In this document: positions 46,545 to 56,214 of the stretch, piece after piece
Layout of the letters: each line of letters starts with the position of its first letter
Position numbering within the stretch: the stretch's first letter is position 1
Source: Shewanella kaireitica
Lineage (GTDB): Bacteria; Pseudomonadota; Gammaproteobacteria; Enterobacterales; Shewanellaceae
Direction of reading: 5' to 3'
NCBI RefSeq assembly: GCF_023284045.1
Contig: NZ_JAKIKQ010000003.1
Coordinates: forward strand, 476,483 to 540,482
DNA: 64,000 nucleotides
The notes under the pieces: generated by a model
The model's database searches: none
The model's input: only the letters and a program-made list of their open reading frames with translations
What the model was told of the DNA's origin: nothing
Program-made: the position numbers and the translations under genes

Positions 46545-47612
46545 CTAACACCCTAGTCTTTTGCTTGCTGTTATCAATGCAGCCTCAATCTGCTCACGAT
46601 TGAGAGCCGACATAGACAGTAGCTCTATTCTTGAGGCCATCGCATCATCAAGCTCAACAATTGATAACTCAGACTCGACACCATTAAAGCCAGCGATACC
46701 TTCATCAGTGATCATCACCGCTTTCAACCGAACAAAATCGAGACCTTTTACAAATTCAAGCAGCTTATCAAAATCAAATTCGTAGCTGACATCAAATACC
46801 CAACCACAACTGTAAAAACCATCAGCTTGCTTGGTCTTACATACTACCCCACGCTCATCAAAATCAAGTTGTTGCACACTGGTATCCGGCGAAAATAGCG
46901 GACTGTAATTGATATCTAGCAAACGTGTTTTGGGTGCAGTAGTAATTGCTTGCACGGCTGGGACATTTTTCGCAGCAGATAGCTTATGAGGCAAGTTGAT
47001 TGATGCTAGAATCGTAGGCATTAACGCTTCATTCTGGGTATGACTCCAAGGCTCTACCGTCATGGTTTGATTGGCAACGTTGGCCTTAAGGTAATCTTGC
47101 AGCTCGCCAACATGCCCTTCATCATAGCAATCAGCTTTACTGGCAAGCACCAGATCTGCCACCTGCAATTGCTGATTAAAAATCTCATGCTGGGTATAGC
47201 GACTATCTCTGAGCTTTCGTGCATCAACTAGAGTGATACATGACTTCATTGATAACACTTGCTGATAATGGGCTTGAGTTAACACCTTTAGCACCTCTTG
47301 AGGATGACCCAGCCCTGTCGGCTCAATCAATAAACGGTCAGGCTTAGCCTTAGCGATCAACTGATTGATTGCCACCTGCATGGGCAGACCAGCTGCGCAG
47401 CACATACAGCCGCCAGCAACCTCTTTAATTTCTACTTGCTGGTTATCATTACCCAGCAGGCCAGCATCAATACCTATTTCGCCAAATTCATTGACTAATA
47501 CAGCCCAAACTTCACCAGATGGTTTTTGGCTTAGTAACGTTTTAATGAATGAGGTCTTCCCTACACCGAGAAAACCGGTAATCACATTAGTCGGGATTAT
47601 TTTTTGGATCAT
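46545..47612 (-). CDS. G3E GTPase (CobW/YjiA family), likely metal chaperone
   Basis: The 355-residue protein has a Walker A motif GFLGVGKTSFIKTLL near its N-terminus, the metal-site CxCC motif (GGCMCCAAGLP), a LLIEPTGLGHP switch, and a SKAD guanine-recognition motif. The C-terminal part is a CobW_C-like domain. CobW/G3E GTPases load zinc, cobalt or nickel into partner proteins. The metal and client are unknown here. No zinc-uptake gene is adjacent and no Zur box was recognised. ATG 47612 is chosen over TTG 47633. Confidence 0.9.
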   Translation of the reverse strand: MIQKIIPTNVITGFLGVGKTSFIKTLLSQKPSGEVWAVLVNEFGEIGIDAGLLGNDNQQVEIKEVAGGCMCCAAGLPMQVAINQLIAKAKPDRLLIEPTGLGHPQEVLKVLTQAHYQQVLSMKSCITLVDARKLRDSRYTQHEIFNQQLQVADLVLASKADCYDEGHVGELQDYLKANVANQTMTVEPWSHTQNEALMPTILASINLPHKLSAAKNVPAVQAITTAPKTRLLDINYSPLFSPDTSVQQLDFDERGVVCKTKQADGFYSCGWVFDVSYEFDFDKLLEFVKGLDFVRLKAVMITDEGIAGFNGVESELSIVELDDAMASRIELLSMSALNREQIEAALITASKRLGC

Positions 47613-47819
47613 TGTGGCTGCTCTTTTACGCAAGTTGCTCGAGATTCTAATCGGGAATGGAGGTCAATGTCACCACTGATGTGCGGATCATCAACCGAAA
47701 CGAATGCCACTCTTTCTGGGCTGAAGCGGTATCAACGGAAAACGTCGGCAAAATTTGTAGCTTCTGCTAGGTTTTATAGGTAACAAATCAAAAACTTGCC
47801 TATGGAGTGTGACATTTCT

Positions 47820-50177
47820 ATGCGACCTAAACAGCTCATGCTATGGCTAACATTTGTTGCAGCGACACTGCTCCCCAGTAGTCTTTTAGCTAATTGGTCT
47901 TCTTTTGAAGCGCCCGAATTAACTAAACAAAGTCAATCAATCGCGCAACGAACTAAGGCATTGCCTGAACAGCACATTGCGACAGTTCGAGATCAAAACC
48001 AAGCAACTAGCATACTCATCGACACGTTTGCGGAGCAGCAATCTCATGCAAAATCCCTTAATCAACGACTGCAACAATTTAGAAAATCTAACACTGACAA
48101 AAATTGGCACAGCATTGAACAGACCAGACTTTCACTTGATAGTCTAAGCCAGAATAAAGCCTACCTTTTAGCTTATGTACCGCCTAGCGTTAATGAACGC
48201 TTTACAGGGTTTGGCCCCGATGGCGTCAGGCAGCTTTTATTAGAGGTTCAAGTCACTGAAGCCATCATTAACTATCAACTCGTATTCCAACTACGAAGCT
48301 TAGCCACATTCATAGCGGATCTTAAAGTCTCTCCTTTCCCGCTATTAGTATTGATTTTTAAGCTCACTTTAATCGCAATGCTACTATCATGGTGGCTCAA
48401 ACATGCACCAAAGTTAATTGTTACTCAACTCGAACACACTAAATGCAAACCGCTAACTCGTGAACCTATTAGCCACTCTTTTTGGCGTTACCTGAATAAA
48501 ATACAGGTACCACTAGCTTGGTTTATCGGCCTTTCAGTGGTGCTGAACACCTTAGTCAGTTTACCTGGCCTAGATAGCATCAATTATCTCAGTGTGGTGA
48601 TTAACTGGAGCTTTTCCGCCGTCATTGTTATTCGATTAATCACCGAGTTTGCTTCACACCATAGTCACTACAATAATCAGTCAGAGATTGTTGAACTGCG
48701 AGTTCGCACTGTAAAGCATTGGGTATGGACAATTGTGATTGCTGCTATTGTATTAAAAGCTACGGCAATGAGTGTCTACCAAGGAACAATATACGCTTGG
48801 GTTAAAACGCTAATATTACTTATATTGCTACTTCTGCTGATAAAGACATTAAGAGATTGGCGCAGCATTGTCTTTAATCAGCTAAGTCAGTGTGAAGAGC
48901 AACCAACCTACGTTACATGGGCTATATCTAAACGCAATAATCTATTTCTAGCGCCAATAGCCACATTCATCGCTGTATACCGCCTGTTCTCACAACGGCT
49001 ATTCCAAGCACTTTTTAATAAGCTTTCTAAGTACGAAAACTTTAAACATGCGTTGGCCTACTTCTTTAGAGTCGAGGTAGCGAAACAAAGTAAGGCTGAC
49101 AAAGAGAACGCCAACATGGTGCGAATTAAGGGAGATAGAACTTATCAATTTGTGACTCCAGGCCATGAAGATAGCGAACTGATTGAAGATTATGCCAGTA
49201 ATGAACTCAATGAAATCGCGCGTTATGTGTTAGCGCCCTCCCCTGCAATGGCACTTATTTACAGCGAACGCGGACTCGGACTCACTACACTATTAAAAAG
49301 GGTCATCTACCGCGCTCAGTCAGAAGATGCTATTTACATCAATTGCCCCCATGCTGGATACAGTGCACTAATAGCACAAATTAACAGCGCGGTAGGCTTG
49401 CCTGAAGATGTCGATGAAACAGAGCTAGTTAAACTGCTACGCAATACTGATAAACGTTATGTATTCTGTATTGATGATTGTCAGCGCATCATTAGTCCTA
49501 AAGTCGGCGGATTGAATAACTTAATGAAGTTATCAAAACTACTCCGCCGAGGTCGCAATCAACATGGCATGTTGCTTGGTATTGAGCAGTCTGCATGGCG
49601 CTTCGTTGACCGCGCTCGCGGAGAACGCTTGCTGTTTGATAAAGTCATTGCAATGCCACGCTGGAATGAGACCCAAATAGCCGCCTTACTCAGTAGCCGT
49701 ATTGCTACTGATGGCGACAATGTCTTGAGTTTTGCAGGCTTAAAGTTACCTAAGCAATGGGATGAACAGGAGCTGTCTGAAATAGAGCGTGCAGAGCAAG
49801 GCTTTTACCGTATTTTATGGGACTACTCCGACGGCAACCCGAGTGTTGCACTGCGATTCTTCAGGCAATCTCTTCACCAAGATAAAACCACTGGTGAAGT
49901 CTTTGTACGAATCTTCAAGGCGCCTGATGCCAAAGAGCTCGAAAGCATGCCAAAGCCAATGCTAGCAGTACTTAGAGCTATCGTGCAGCTAGAAGTTGCT
50001 TCAGCAGAAGAGCTTGCAGCCTGTACACAACTTGGTTTTTCTGAGGTACTAAATACCCTGCGGTATTTTCAAAACCGAGGCTTTATCGAGCTGATTGACG
50101 ACAAAGCAAAAATATCTTCGCATTGGTTTAGATACATCACTAATACCCTGCATAACCAACATTTATTGGTAAAGTAG
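47820..50177 (+). CDS. Membrane P-loop-type protein with degenerate Walker A, partner of an MscS channel
   Basis: The 785-residue protein (start ATG 47820) has a signal peptide (about 1-24), a coiled-coil-prone periplasmic part (about 30-110), about six membrane helices between 170 and 400, then a soluble STAND/AAA-like domain (about 460-700). Its P-loop position reads SERGLGLTT (482-490), where the essential lysine is Leu. A Walker B-like FCIDD (549-553) is kept. A winged-helix-like region (about 705-770) ends the protein. The MscS gene starts at the base after its TAG, so the two are surely co-translated. No family is recognised with confidence. ATP hydrolysis is doubtful. Confidence 0.75.
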   Translation: MRPKQLMLWLTFVAATLLPSSLLANWSSFEAPELTKQSQSIAQRTKALPEQHIATVRDQNQATSILIDTFAEQQSHAKSLNQRLQQFRKSNTDKNWHSIEQTRLSLDSLSQNKAYLLAYVPPSVNERFTGFGPDGVRQLLLEVQVTEAIINYQLVFQLRSLATFIADLKVSPFPLLVLIFKLTLIAMLLSWWLKHAPKLIVTQLEHTKCKPLTREPISHSFWRYLNKIQVPLAWFIGLSVVLNTLVSLPGLDSINYLSVVINWSFSAVIVIRLITEFASHHSHYNNQSEIVELRVRTVKHWVWTIVIAAIVLKATAMSVYQGTIYAWVKTLILLILLLLLIKTLRDWRSIVFNQLSQCEEQPTYVTWAISKRNNLFLAPIATFIAVYRLFSQRLFQALFNKLSKYENFKHALAYFFRVEVAKQSKADKENANMVRIKGDRTYQFVTPGHEDSELIEDYASNELNEIARYVLAPSPAMALIYSERGLGLTTLLKRVIYRAQSEDAIYINCPHAGYSALIAQINSAVGLPEDVDETELVKLLRNTDKRYVFCIDDCQRIISPKVGGLNNLMKLSKLLRRGRNQHGMLLGIEQSAWRFVDRARGERLLFDKVIAMPRWNETQIAALLSSRIATDGDNVLSFAGLKLPKQWDEQELSEIERAEQGFYRILWDYSDGNPSVALRFFRQSLHQDKTTGEVFVRIFKAPDAKELESMPKPMLAVLRAIVQLEVASAEELAACTQLGFSEVLNTLRYFQNRGFIELIDDKAKISSHWFRYITNTLHNQHLLVK

Positions 50178-51074
50178 ATGAAAATACAATCCTACACAAC
50201 ACTATTGCTACTGGTATTATTCTTAAGCTTTCAAGCACAGGCCGAAGCACTATCGCCTAACCTAGATAGCCTTACCGAAATTGCCAGTCTTATCCGCTGG
50301 AGCGGTGTCTTTATATCAGTGTTAGTCCTGTTTGTTGCTTGGTTAATGCTGAAATTTACGCAGAATATTGTTGACTCGATTAGTACCCAATTTGCACAAC
50401 GGCGAATGCTGGCGCAAAAACTCCAATCGTTCTTTCAATTTTTTGTCTATATGACGGCAGGGATTTCAGTATTCATGCTCAGCTTTAGAGTCGACGACAG
50501 AGTACTGACGTTAATCGGAGGAACGCTGGCGGTATCGGTTGGCTTTGCAATGAAAGACCTTGCAGCTTCATTTATAGCTGGCTTAACGGTAATGATAGAC
50601 AGGCCATTTCAAGTGGGTGATAGAGTGACCTTTGAGGGGCATTATGGCGACATTATCGCTATCGGCTTACGTTCAGTGCGTATGTGCACCTTAACTGACG
50701 ACATTATCACTATCCCCAACAGTAAATTTTTAAGTGATGTGGTGGTCAGTGGCAACTATGGCGCTCTCGACATGCAAGTGGTGATCCCCTTTCATGTCGC
50801 ATTGGATCAAGACTTGTCACTAGCAACTGACATCATCAGAGAGGCCGCAGCTTCAAGTCGCTATATTCACCTACCTAAACCTATCGTGGTGTTAGTTAAA
50901 CAAGATATCAGCGATAGCTATTTTGCCATTAAACTCACGTTAAAGGCATACGTACTAGACATTAAATATGAAAAGCTATTCGAAACAGATATCACCCTTA
51001 AAGTCATGCAGGAGTTTAAAAAGCAGCAAATCTGCCCACCCGCAATCATGCAAAGCACTAAAATCACTCGTTAA
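50178..51074 (+). CDS. MscS-family mechanosensitive channel
   Basis: The 298-residue protein has a signal peptide or first helix (about 1-22), a helix at about 35-60, a helix at about 85-110, then the pore-lining TM3 and beta domain of MscS. Landmarks are GGTLAVSVGFAMKDLAASFIAGLTVMIDRPFQVGDRV and IITIPNSKFLSDVVVSGNYG. MscS channels open under membrane tension to release solutes. Here the start is fused tightly to the upstream membrane ATPase-like gene, suggesting a dedicated pair in which that protein may control gating. Confidence 0.85.
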   Translation: MKIQSYTTLLLLVLFLSFQAQAEALSPNLDSLTEIASLIRWSGVFISVLVLFVAWLMLKFTQNIVDSISTQFAQRRMLAQKLQSFFQFFVYMTAGISVFMLSFRVDDRVLTLIGGTLAVSVGFAMKDLAASFIAGLTVMIDRPFQVGDRVTFEGHYGDIIAIGLRSVRMCTLTDDIITIPNSKFLSDVVVSGNYGALDMQVVIPFHVALDQDLSLATDIIREAAASSRYIHLPKPIVVLVKQDISDSYFAIKLTLKAYVLDIKYEKLFETDITLKVMQEFKKQQICPPAIMQSTKITR

Positions 51075-51108
51075 GTGATTAACCAGCAAGTCTAGCGTCG
51101 AAAAAGTA

Positions 51109-51423
51109 CTAGTTGATAAAATGCTGGTCGATATAAGCGCACCAGCGTTCAGAGTCAGCAGCAGGTAATGATTCATCACCTCTGACTCCGAGTTTAAACT
51201 CCACCACTGAGCGCCACTCCATAGAACCTAAATCAGGGCCATGACCTTGACCATCACCGCTGGCTATTTGCCTATCCACTTTTTCAAACCATATTTGGTT
51301 GCATGGGCTTTCAATCGTCTCAAGACCCAGTGTTTTCTTTTGTAACTCAACATCACTGCATGCAACAGTTAAAACACAAAGTATCGTGGCTAGAATTCTT
51401 GTACTAAAACACCTAATCTTCAT
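51109..51423 (-). CDS. Small putative lipoprotein
   Basis: The 104-residue protein has a lipoprotein signal with lipobox TVAC (Cys near 22). The mature domain contains two more Cys (about 41 and 94) that could form a disulfide. A short Gly/Asp/His-rich stretch (ASGDGQGHGPD) is odd. No family is recognised, and the function is unknown. It is convergent with the MscS gene. Confidence 0.6.
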   Translation of the reverse strand: MKIRCFSTRILATILCVLTVACSDVELQKKTLGLETIESPCNQIWFEKVDRQIASGDGQGHGPDLGSMEWRSVVEFKLGVRGDESLPAADSERWCAYIDQHFIN

Positions 51424-51680
51424 TGGAAATTACCTATTATCAATTGCAGGTAGTCGTTCAATATTCTCTCTCTAATAAAAATTAAACAAGCTTTAAGCAA
51501 TAACATTAAAATATAAACACACATTATCTCCATCAAAACCAATTAATCCGCAACAATGTATTCCAATTCACGACGGTAAATAAGTATTTATCCAAATGAA
51601 AATTTATTAAAAGTTTGCATCTTTTTAGCGATAAGCACGTCATAGTTAGAATGTAATATTGATTATAAGGCGCAGTTTTT

Positions 51681-52217
51681 ATGTTATCTGAATGGCAAAA
51701 CCACAAGGCGCAGCTTCGCAGCTACGTTAGCAAACGTATTGACGACGCTGATGCGGTGGACGATATACTGCAAGATGTCTACATCAAAGCCAGTAGTAAC
51801 TTGCACCAACTCAAATCTAAAGGAAGCCTTAAAGGTTGGCTTTATCGCATCGCTTATAACACCATCATGGATTTTTATCGGGCGCGCCAACCTCTCGATG
51901 CGCTACCAGAAGAACTTGCGATTGAAGAGGAAGATGTAAGCACACAAGCACATAAAGAGTTAGCCCAATGCTTACGACCACTAATTAACGAATTACCAGA
52001 AAAATATGCCACTCCCTTGCGTATGGCAGAGCTTGAAGGAATATCGCAGCAAGCGATTGCCGATGAGCTAGGGTTATCGCTATCAGGCGCTAAAAGTAGA
52101 GTGCAAAGAAGCCGCGTTAAATTTAGAGAGCAGATGATGGCTTGCTGTGACTTTGAAATAGGGCAACAAGGTATTATCGATTATATCCCTAAAAAGCCTG
52201 AATGCAGTAAATGTTAA
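51681..52217 (+). CDS. sigZ: SigZ-type ECF sigma factor with Cys-rich tail
   Basis: The 178-residue protein has region 2 (about 8-70, with ADAVDDILQDVYIKA and GWLYRIAYNTIMDFYRAR) and region 4 (about 95-150, with GISQQAIADELGLSLSGAKSRVQRSR). The tail carries CC (155-156) and a CxxC (175-178), which could bind zinc or form disulfides. It is a sigma factor of the SigZ group. No anti-sigma gene is adjacent. A glutathione synthetase gene lies 200 bases downstream on the same strand, so a thiol link is plausible but inferred. Confidence 0.85.
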   Translation: MLSEWQNHKAQLRSYVSKRIDDADAVDDILQDVYIKASSNLHQLKSKGSLKGWLYRIAYNTIMDFYRARQPLDALPEELAIEEEDVSTQAHKELAQCLRPLINELPEKYATPLRMAELEGISQQAIADELGLSLSGAKSRVQRSRVKFREQMMACCDFEIGQQGIIDYIPKKPECSKC

Positions 52218-52418
52218 CTCTCAATAAATAGAGCACCTAGCAAAATCTACCAAGGAGATAACTAGCTCAGCATTTATTGTCAATTTTTGCGTCCTTTCTG
52301 TTATTCCAACGTCCTAGCAAGTAGCGTGCGAATTATTGCGCCCCTAAAACCTGCTAGCATCAAACAGGCTCAGCAAAACAGTAATAACATAGCCGTTCTA
52401 AAGATAGGATTAAAAGTC

Positions 52419-53885
52419 ATGGACAATAACGCCAACTCCTTGTTAGCAAACCAAGTCATTGAAGATGCCACCGAGTGGGCCATCATGCATGGAGTCGCTT
52501 TTCGTCAAGCAGATAACAGTGCTAGACACTGCCCTTTTAGTATTGCTCCAATAACAATTAAGCGCGAGACATTTGAGCAGCTAGTAGAAGTGACACCAAT
52601 ATTGAGCAAATTGATTAATAGCGTTTCTGAAGATCACGACTTTCTGCAGGCATCACTGTTAGGCGTAGCTAAAGCTGATCCATTTTTTGCTCGACTGTTA
52701 ACTCTGCATCAGCAAGCTCATGGCAAAATTAACGCTCGAGATCACCCTGCCCGCAAACCGCTGTTATTAATGCGTACTGATTTTATGGATGACCGCAAAC
52801 TTGGTGCTAAGGTTATCGAGTTTAATAGTATCGCAGCAGGAATGGCGCCTTTTGGCCAACGCGCTACCGAGTTTCACCGCTATATGCACAGCCAATGGCC
52901 TGATACTTATCATGAGTGGATTGAAAATAAGCGTGCAACCCCTGCTGAAAACCATGGGCTTGAACAACTTTCCTATGCCATCAAGTTAGCAGCCACCAAG
53001 GTTAGAGCTGCATTTAAAGAATCAGGTAAAGCTACTTTTCTAATGGTGATTCAAGAAAATGAAGACAACGTTTACGATCAACACCTACTTGAAGTTGAGC
53101 TACAAAAGCTTGGGCTGCGCACCGTTAGACGTACTTTCAAACAGTTAAGTTCACAGCTTTCAAGCGGCACAAAACAGCGCTTAATATTACAAGGTGTGGG
53201 CGCTATCGACATGGTGTATTTACGTGCTGGCTATCAATATTCAGACTACCATGCCCCCAAACTCGACAAGTCGATATGCTGCCAAACCTTAAGCGAAACT
53301 AGACTATTTATAGAGCAACACCATGTAGCGGTTAACGCAACTTTCAGCCAGCAACTCGCAACCAGTAAAACCATGCAGATGGTACTCACTCAAACGCCTA
53401 TTGAGGAGTACGCGCGATGGGGGCTTAATCTTGCAGAAGCGAGATTAGTCAAAAAGGTTTTAGCTGAGATGAAACCTATTAACGCTGACACTATCGCTTG
53501 GTTTAACAGTAAGGCTATCAAACAAGATTGGGTGCTAAAAAACCAAGGTGAAGGCGGTGGCCACTGTTTATTTGGTGATGATATTAGTGAAAAGTTAGCG
53601 CTATTGGCTCCTGAAGAGTATGACGCATGGGCGCTAATGTTACGTTTATATCCCCATGAACGTGAACGACCGACCCTAGCCGTTCGTAACGGTCAGCAAC
53701 TGCAAGTTAACAATCTCATTAGTGAAATTGGTTTATTTAGTGCCTATTTCGACTCAAAGCCAGTGACGCAATTGAATGGTTACGCAGGATATTTGATCCG
53801 CAGCAAACCCGCCAGTGAAAATGAAGGCGGTATTCACAGCGGTGAAGGCATTCTAGACTCACTAACGCTAATTGAATGGCTGTAG
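52419..53885 (+). CDS. Eukaryotic-type glutathione synthetase
   Basis: The 488-residue protein makes glutathione from gamma-glutamylcysteine and glycine by the ATP-dependent route. It follows the eukaryotic GSS family and not bacterial GshB. Matches include VIEFNSIAAGM, the QENEDNVYDQHLLEVELQKLG and TVRRTFKQL segments, VYLRAGY, and the glycine-rich loop QGEGGGHCLFG near residue 375, like EGGGN in human GSS. The C-terminal GYLIRSKP also fits. The ATG at 52419 is chosen over a 44-codon upstream extension. It is unusual in bacteria and is next to sigZ and a C-S lyase. Confidence 0.85.
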   Translation: MDNNANSLLANQVIEDATEWAIMHGVAFRQADNSARHCPFSIAPITIKRETFEQLVEVTPILSKLINSVSEDHDFLQASLLGVAKADPFFARLLTLHQQAHGKINARDHPARKPLLLMRTDFMDDRKLGAKVIEFNSIAAGMAPFGQRATEFHRYMHSQWPDTYHEWIENKRATPAENHGLEQLSYAIKLAATKVRAAFKESGKATFLMVIQENEDNVYDQHLLEVELQKLGLRTVRRTFKQLSSQLSSGTKQRLILQGVGAIDMVYLRAGYQYSDYHAPKLDKSICCQTLSETRLFIEQHHVAVNATFSQQLATSKTMQMVLTQTPIEEYARWGLNLAEARLVKKVLAEMKPINADTIAWFNSKAIKQDWVLKNQGEGGGHCLFGDDISEKLALLAPEEYDAWALMLRLYPHERERPTLAVRNGQQLQVNNLISEIGLFSAYFDSKPVTQLNGYAGYLIRSKPASENEGGIHSGEGILDSLTLIEWL

Positions 53886-53998
53886 AAACCGCAGTAGTAA
53901 AATATTTACTACTAATAAATCATTTTATTTGCATCTTTTCTAATGCTGCTACGTCTTACTATTATCAGTCTATAAACCTTAGTATTCGGAGAGAGTAG

Positions 53999-55168
53999 AT
54001 GTTCCAAGTTAAACCCAAACAAACTGAAATCAGCGATAAATTTATCAAACGTGATAGCAAGATGCTTAAGCAAATCTACGGCACTGAAGATGTAATTCCC
54101 TATTGGATTGCAGACATGGATTTTCCTATCGCCTCCCCCATTACTCATGCAATGCAGCAATTGGTAAGCCGAGAAACTTACTCATATGAGTTCGATTCAA
54201 AAACGGTGTTCAATGCTATTGCCGACTGGAACCAAGATCGCCACGGCCTTAAATTGAATCCTGAGCACTTTGTTCAAGTACCCGGGGTTTTAAGTGCTAT
54301 CGCCATGTTGATCCGCGGCTTTACCAATGAAGGCGATGGTGTCCTCATACAAACACCGGTCTACCACCAGTTCCGTCGTTTAATTGAGTCTGCTGGCCGC
54401 ACAGCGGTAAACAACACTCTGAAGATAGAAAATGATCGTTATGTCATCGACTTTGAAAATTTTGAAGCATTGTTGCAGAGCGGAAAAGTAAAAATGGTGC
54501 TTTTGTGCAATCCTCACAACCCGGTCGGCCGCGTATGGACAAAGTCAGAACTGCAACAGTTAGTCGCAATAGCGAAGAAATATCAAACTATTATCATCAG
54601 TGATGAAGTACATGCCGATATTGTTTTTGAGGGCTCAACTTTCACCAGTATGGCAGCATTAGATTATGACAACAGCCTAACTATTATTGGTTCGCCGGCG
54701 AAAAACTTCGGACTCAATAGTATCTCTAATGGTTATATCTACAGTGATAACACAGCATTACGTGAAAAAATCAAAGCGACCTCTGCATCAATGTCACTTG
54801 ATCACGGAAATGCATTTACAACCTACGCCACGGTTGCCGCTTATCAGCAGGGCAAAGAGTGGTTTGATTCTTTCCTAAGTTATACCCAACATACCCGTGA
54901 TTGGGTTGTCGCGTTTATGGCAAAACAGCTGCCTCAGGTAAAAACCTTCGTCCCAGAAGGTACCAATCAGATCTGGTTTGATTTTACCGGGCTAGGACTC
55001 AGCGCAACTGAGTTAAAAACACTATTAACTAAGCAAGCAAAAATGGCATTAACCCCGGGGACTTGGTTTGGCGAAGCGGATGAAAACTTCTATCGAATGA
55101 ATTTTGCATCGTCTATAGAGCAGGTTCAAGCATCTCTGAAGCAGCTGAAATTGGCTGTTAATAACTAG
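53999..55168 (+). CDS. MalY/PatB-type C-S lyase, PLP-dependent
   Basis: The 389-residue fold-type I PLP enzyme matches the MalY/PatB cystathionine beta-lyase group. Marks are DVIPYWIADMDFPIASPI near the N-terminus, NPHNPVGRVW, SDEVHADIVF and GSPAKNFGLNS, where Lys binds PLP. The C-terminal FYRMNFASS has the substrate Arg. Such enzymes cleave cystathionine or cysteine conjugates, releasing homocysteine, pyruvate and ammonia. It starts with a strong GGAGAGAG ribosome-binding site 114 bases after the glutathione synthetase gene, so a sulfur-metabolism pairing is likely. Confidence 0.9.
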   Translation: MFQVKPKQTEISDKFIKRDSKMLKQIYGTEDVIPYWIADMDFPIASPITHAMQQLVSRETYSYEFDSKTVFNAIADWNQDRHGLKLNPEHFVQVPGVLSAIAMLIRGFTNEGDGVLIQTPVYHQFRRLIESAGRTAVNNTLKIENDRYVIDFENFEALLQSGKVKMVLLCNPHNPVGRVWTKSELQQLVAIAKKYQTIIISDEVHADIVFEGSTFTSMAALDYDNSLTIIGSPAKNFGLNSISNGYIYSDNTALREKIKATSASMSLDHGNAFTTYATVAAYQQGKEWFDSFLSYTQHTRDWVVAFMAKQLPQVKTFVPEGTNQIWFDFTGLGLSATELKTLLTKQAKMALTPGTWFGEADENFYRMNFASSIEQVQASLKQLKLAVNN

Positions 55169-55190
55169 GCTATAAATGTCCCCTAGAACA

Positions 55191-55216
55191 GCGCAGCTTG
55201 CCAAGGTACGCTGCGC
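55191..55216 (+). terminator. Hairpin downstream of the C-S lyase gene
   Basis: GCGCAGC (55191-55197) pairs with GCTGCGC (55210-55216), with inner pairs GCC/GGT. There is no T run, so termination would be weak or Rho-assisted. Confidence 0.4.
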
Positions 55217-55457
55217 AGATATAAACATAAGCGCCTCCTCAATTCAGTGAATATATGAGGGGTCTGCATTCAATATTGTTATTGGAAATGCAGTATCCAT
55301 AACTCACCAGTTAGCCCCTTATAACCCCACCAATTTGCAATTATCAAGTTGTTTACTATCCTCAATTTTTGCTCATACAGTACCTATATACAAGAGCATA
55401 ACTCACACGCGCTAGCCTATTCGCTAAGGATAGTAATTAAAGTAATCAAAGGAATTA

Positions 55458-55991
55458 ATGATGAAACATATCACTTTGCTAATATTAAGTTTGATGTTTA
55501 CCTTCGCTTGCACCTCAGTACAGGCTAAGGATGAAGGCTTATACTTTGGAGCTTCAGTCGGTTCTGCCAGCATAGAGCAGTCTGGCAGCGATGCAGATCT
55601 CGGCGATTTCGATTTCAATGAAAATGATTTTGCTTGGAAACTCTTCGGTGGTTATCAATTTTCAGGCTTACTCGCTATTGAAGCGGGCTATGTTGATTTA
55701 GGTTCTCCATCTGACTCCAGAGGCAGTGTTGATCCTTATGGTTTGGATGTCTTTGCAGTTGCTGGTATTCCACTCGGACCGGTTAGAGTATTTGGCAAAT
55801 TAGGCGGGATCTATTGGGATGCAGATTTAGAGTACATTGGGAAAAACATCTCTAATGATGGCCTGGATTTAGCGGCTGGTATTGGCCTGGAGTTTGAATT
55901 AGGCAGTATTGCCGTCAGAGGTGAAGTTGAGTACTTTGATATATTAGATCAAACATGGATGTACACAGTGGGTGCGACCATCACATTTTAA
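55458..55991 (+). CDS. Outer-membrane beta-barrel protein (OmpA-like fold)
   Basis: The 177-residue protein has a signal peptide (about 1-23, ending VQA) and an eight-strand beta-barrel pattern: GLYFGASVGSASIE, AWKLFGGYQF, LLAIEAGYVDLG, VFGKLGGIYWDADLEY, DLAAGIGLEFEL and a terminal TVGATITF with final Phe. This fits the outer-membrane beta-barrel family PF13505. Substrate unknown. AAAGGAATTA precedes the ATG. Confidence 0.8.
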   Translation: MMKHITLLILSLMFTFACTSVQAKDEGLYFGASVGSASIEQSGSDADLGDFDFNENDFAWKLFGGYQFSGLLAIEAGYVDLGSPSDSRGSVDPYGLDVFAVAGIPLGPVRVFGKLGGIYWDADLEYIGKNISNDGLDLAAGIGLEFELGSIAVRGEVEYFDILDQTWMYTVGATITF

Positions 55992-56169
55992 CCCCTGTCT
56001 ATTAAGCTAATGCAGGTCAAACCTACGCACTATTGTATGGTGGACTAACAATGTGCTTTTTAATGCTGAGGTTAACGAGATAACTGGCTAGATCGTTAAT
56101 TTATCCATTCAGCCCGCAGCAAAGCGATAAATTACAGCTAGATACATTGCTGAAGCTACAATATGACTT

Positions 56170-56200
56170 AATGATGAGGTTCACCATCAACCTCATCATT
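56170..56200. terminator. Bidirectional terminator between the barrel gene and the helicase gene
   Basis: AATGATGAGGTT (56170-56181) pairs with AACCTCATCATT (56189-56200) over a 7-base loop between convergent genes. Confidence 0.85.
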
Positions 56201-56214
56201 ATTATCTGTAACCG

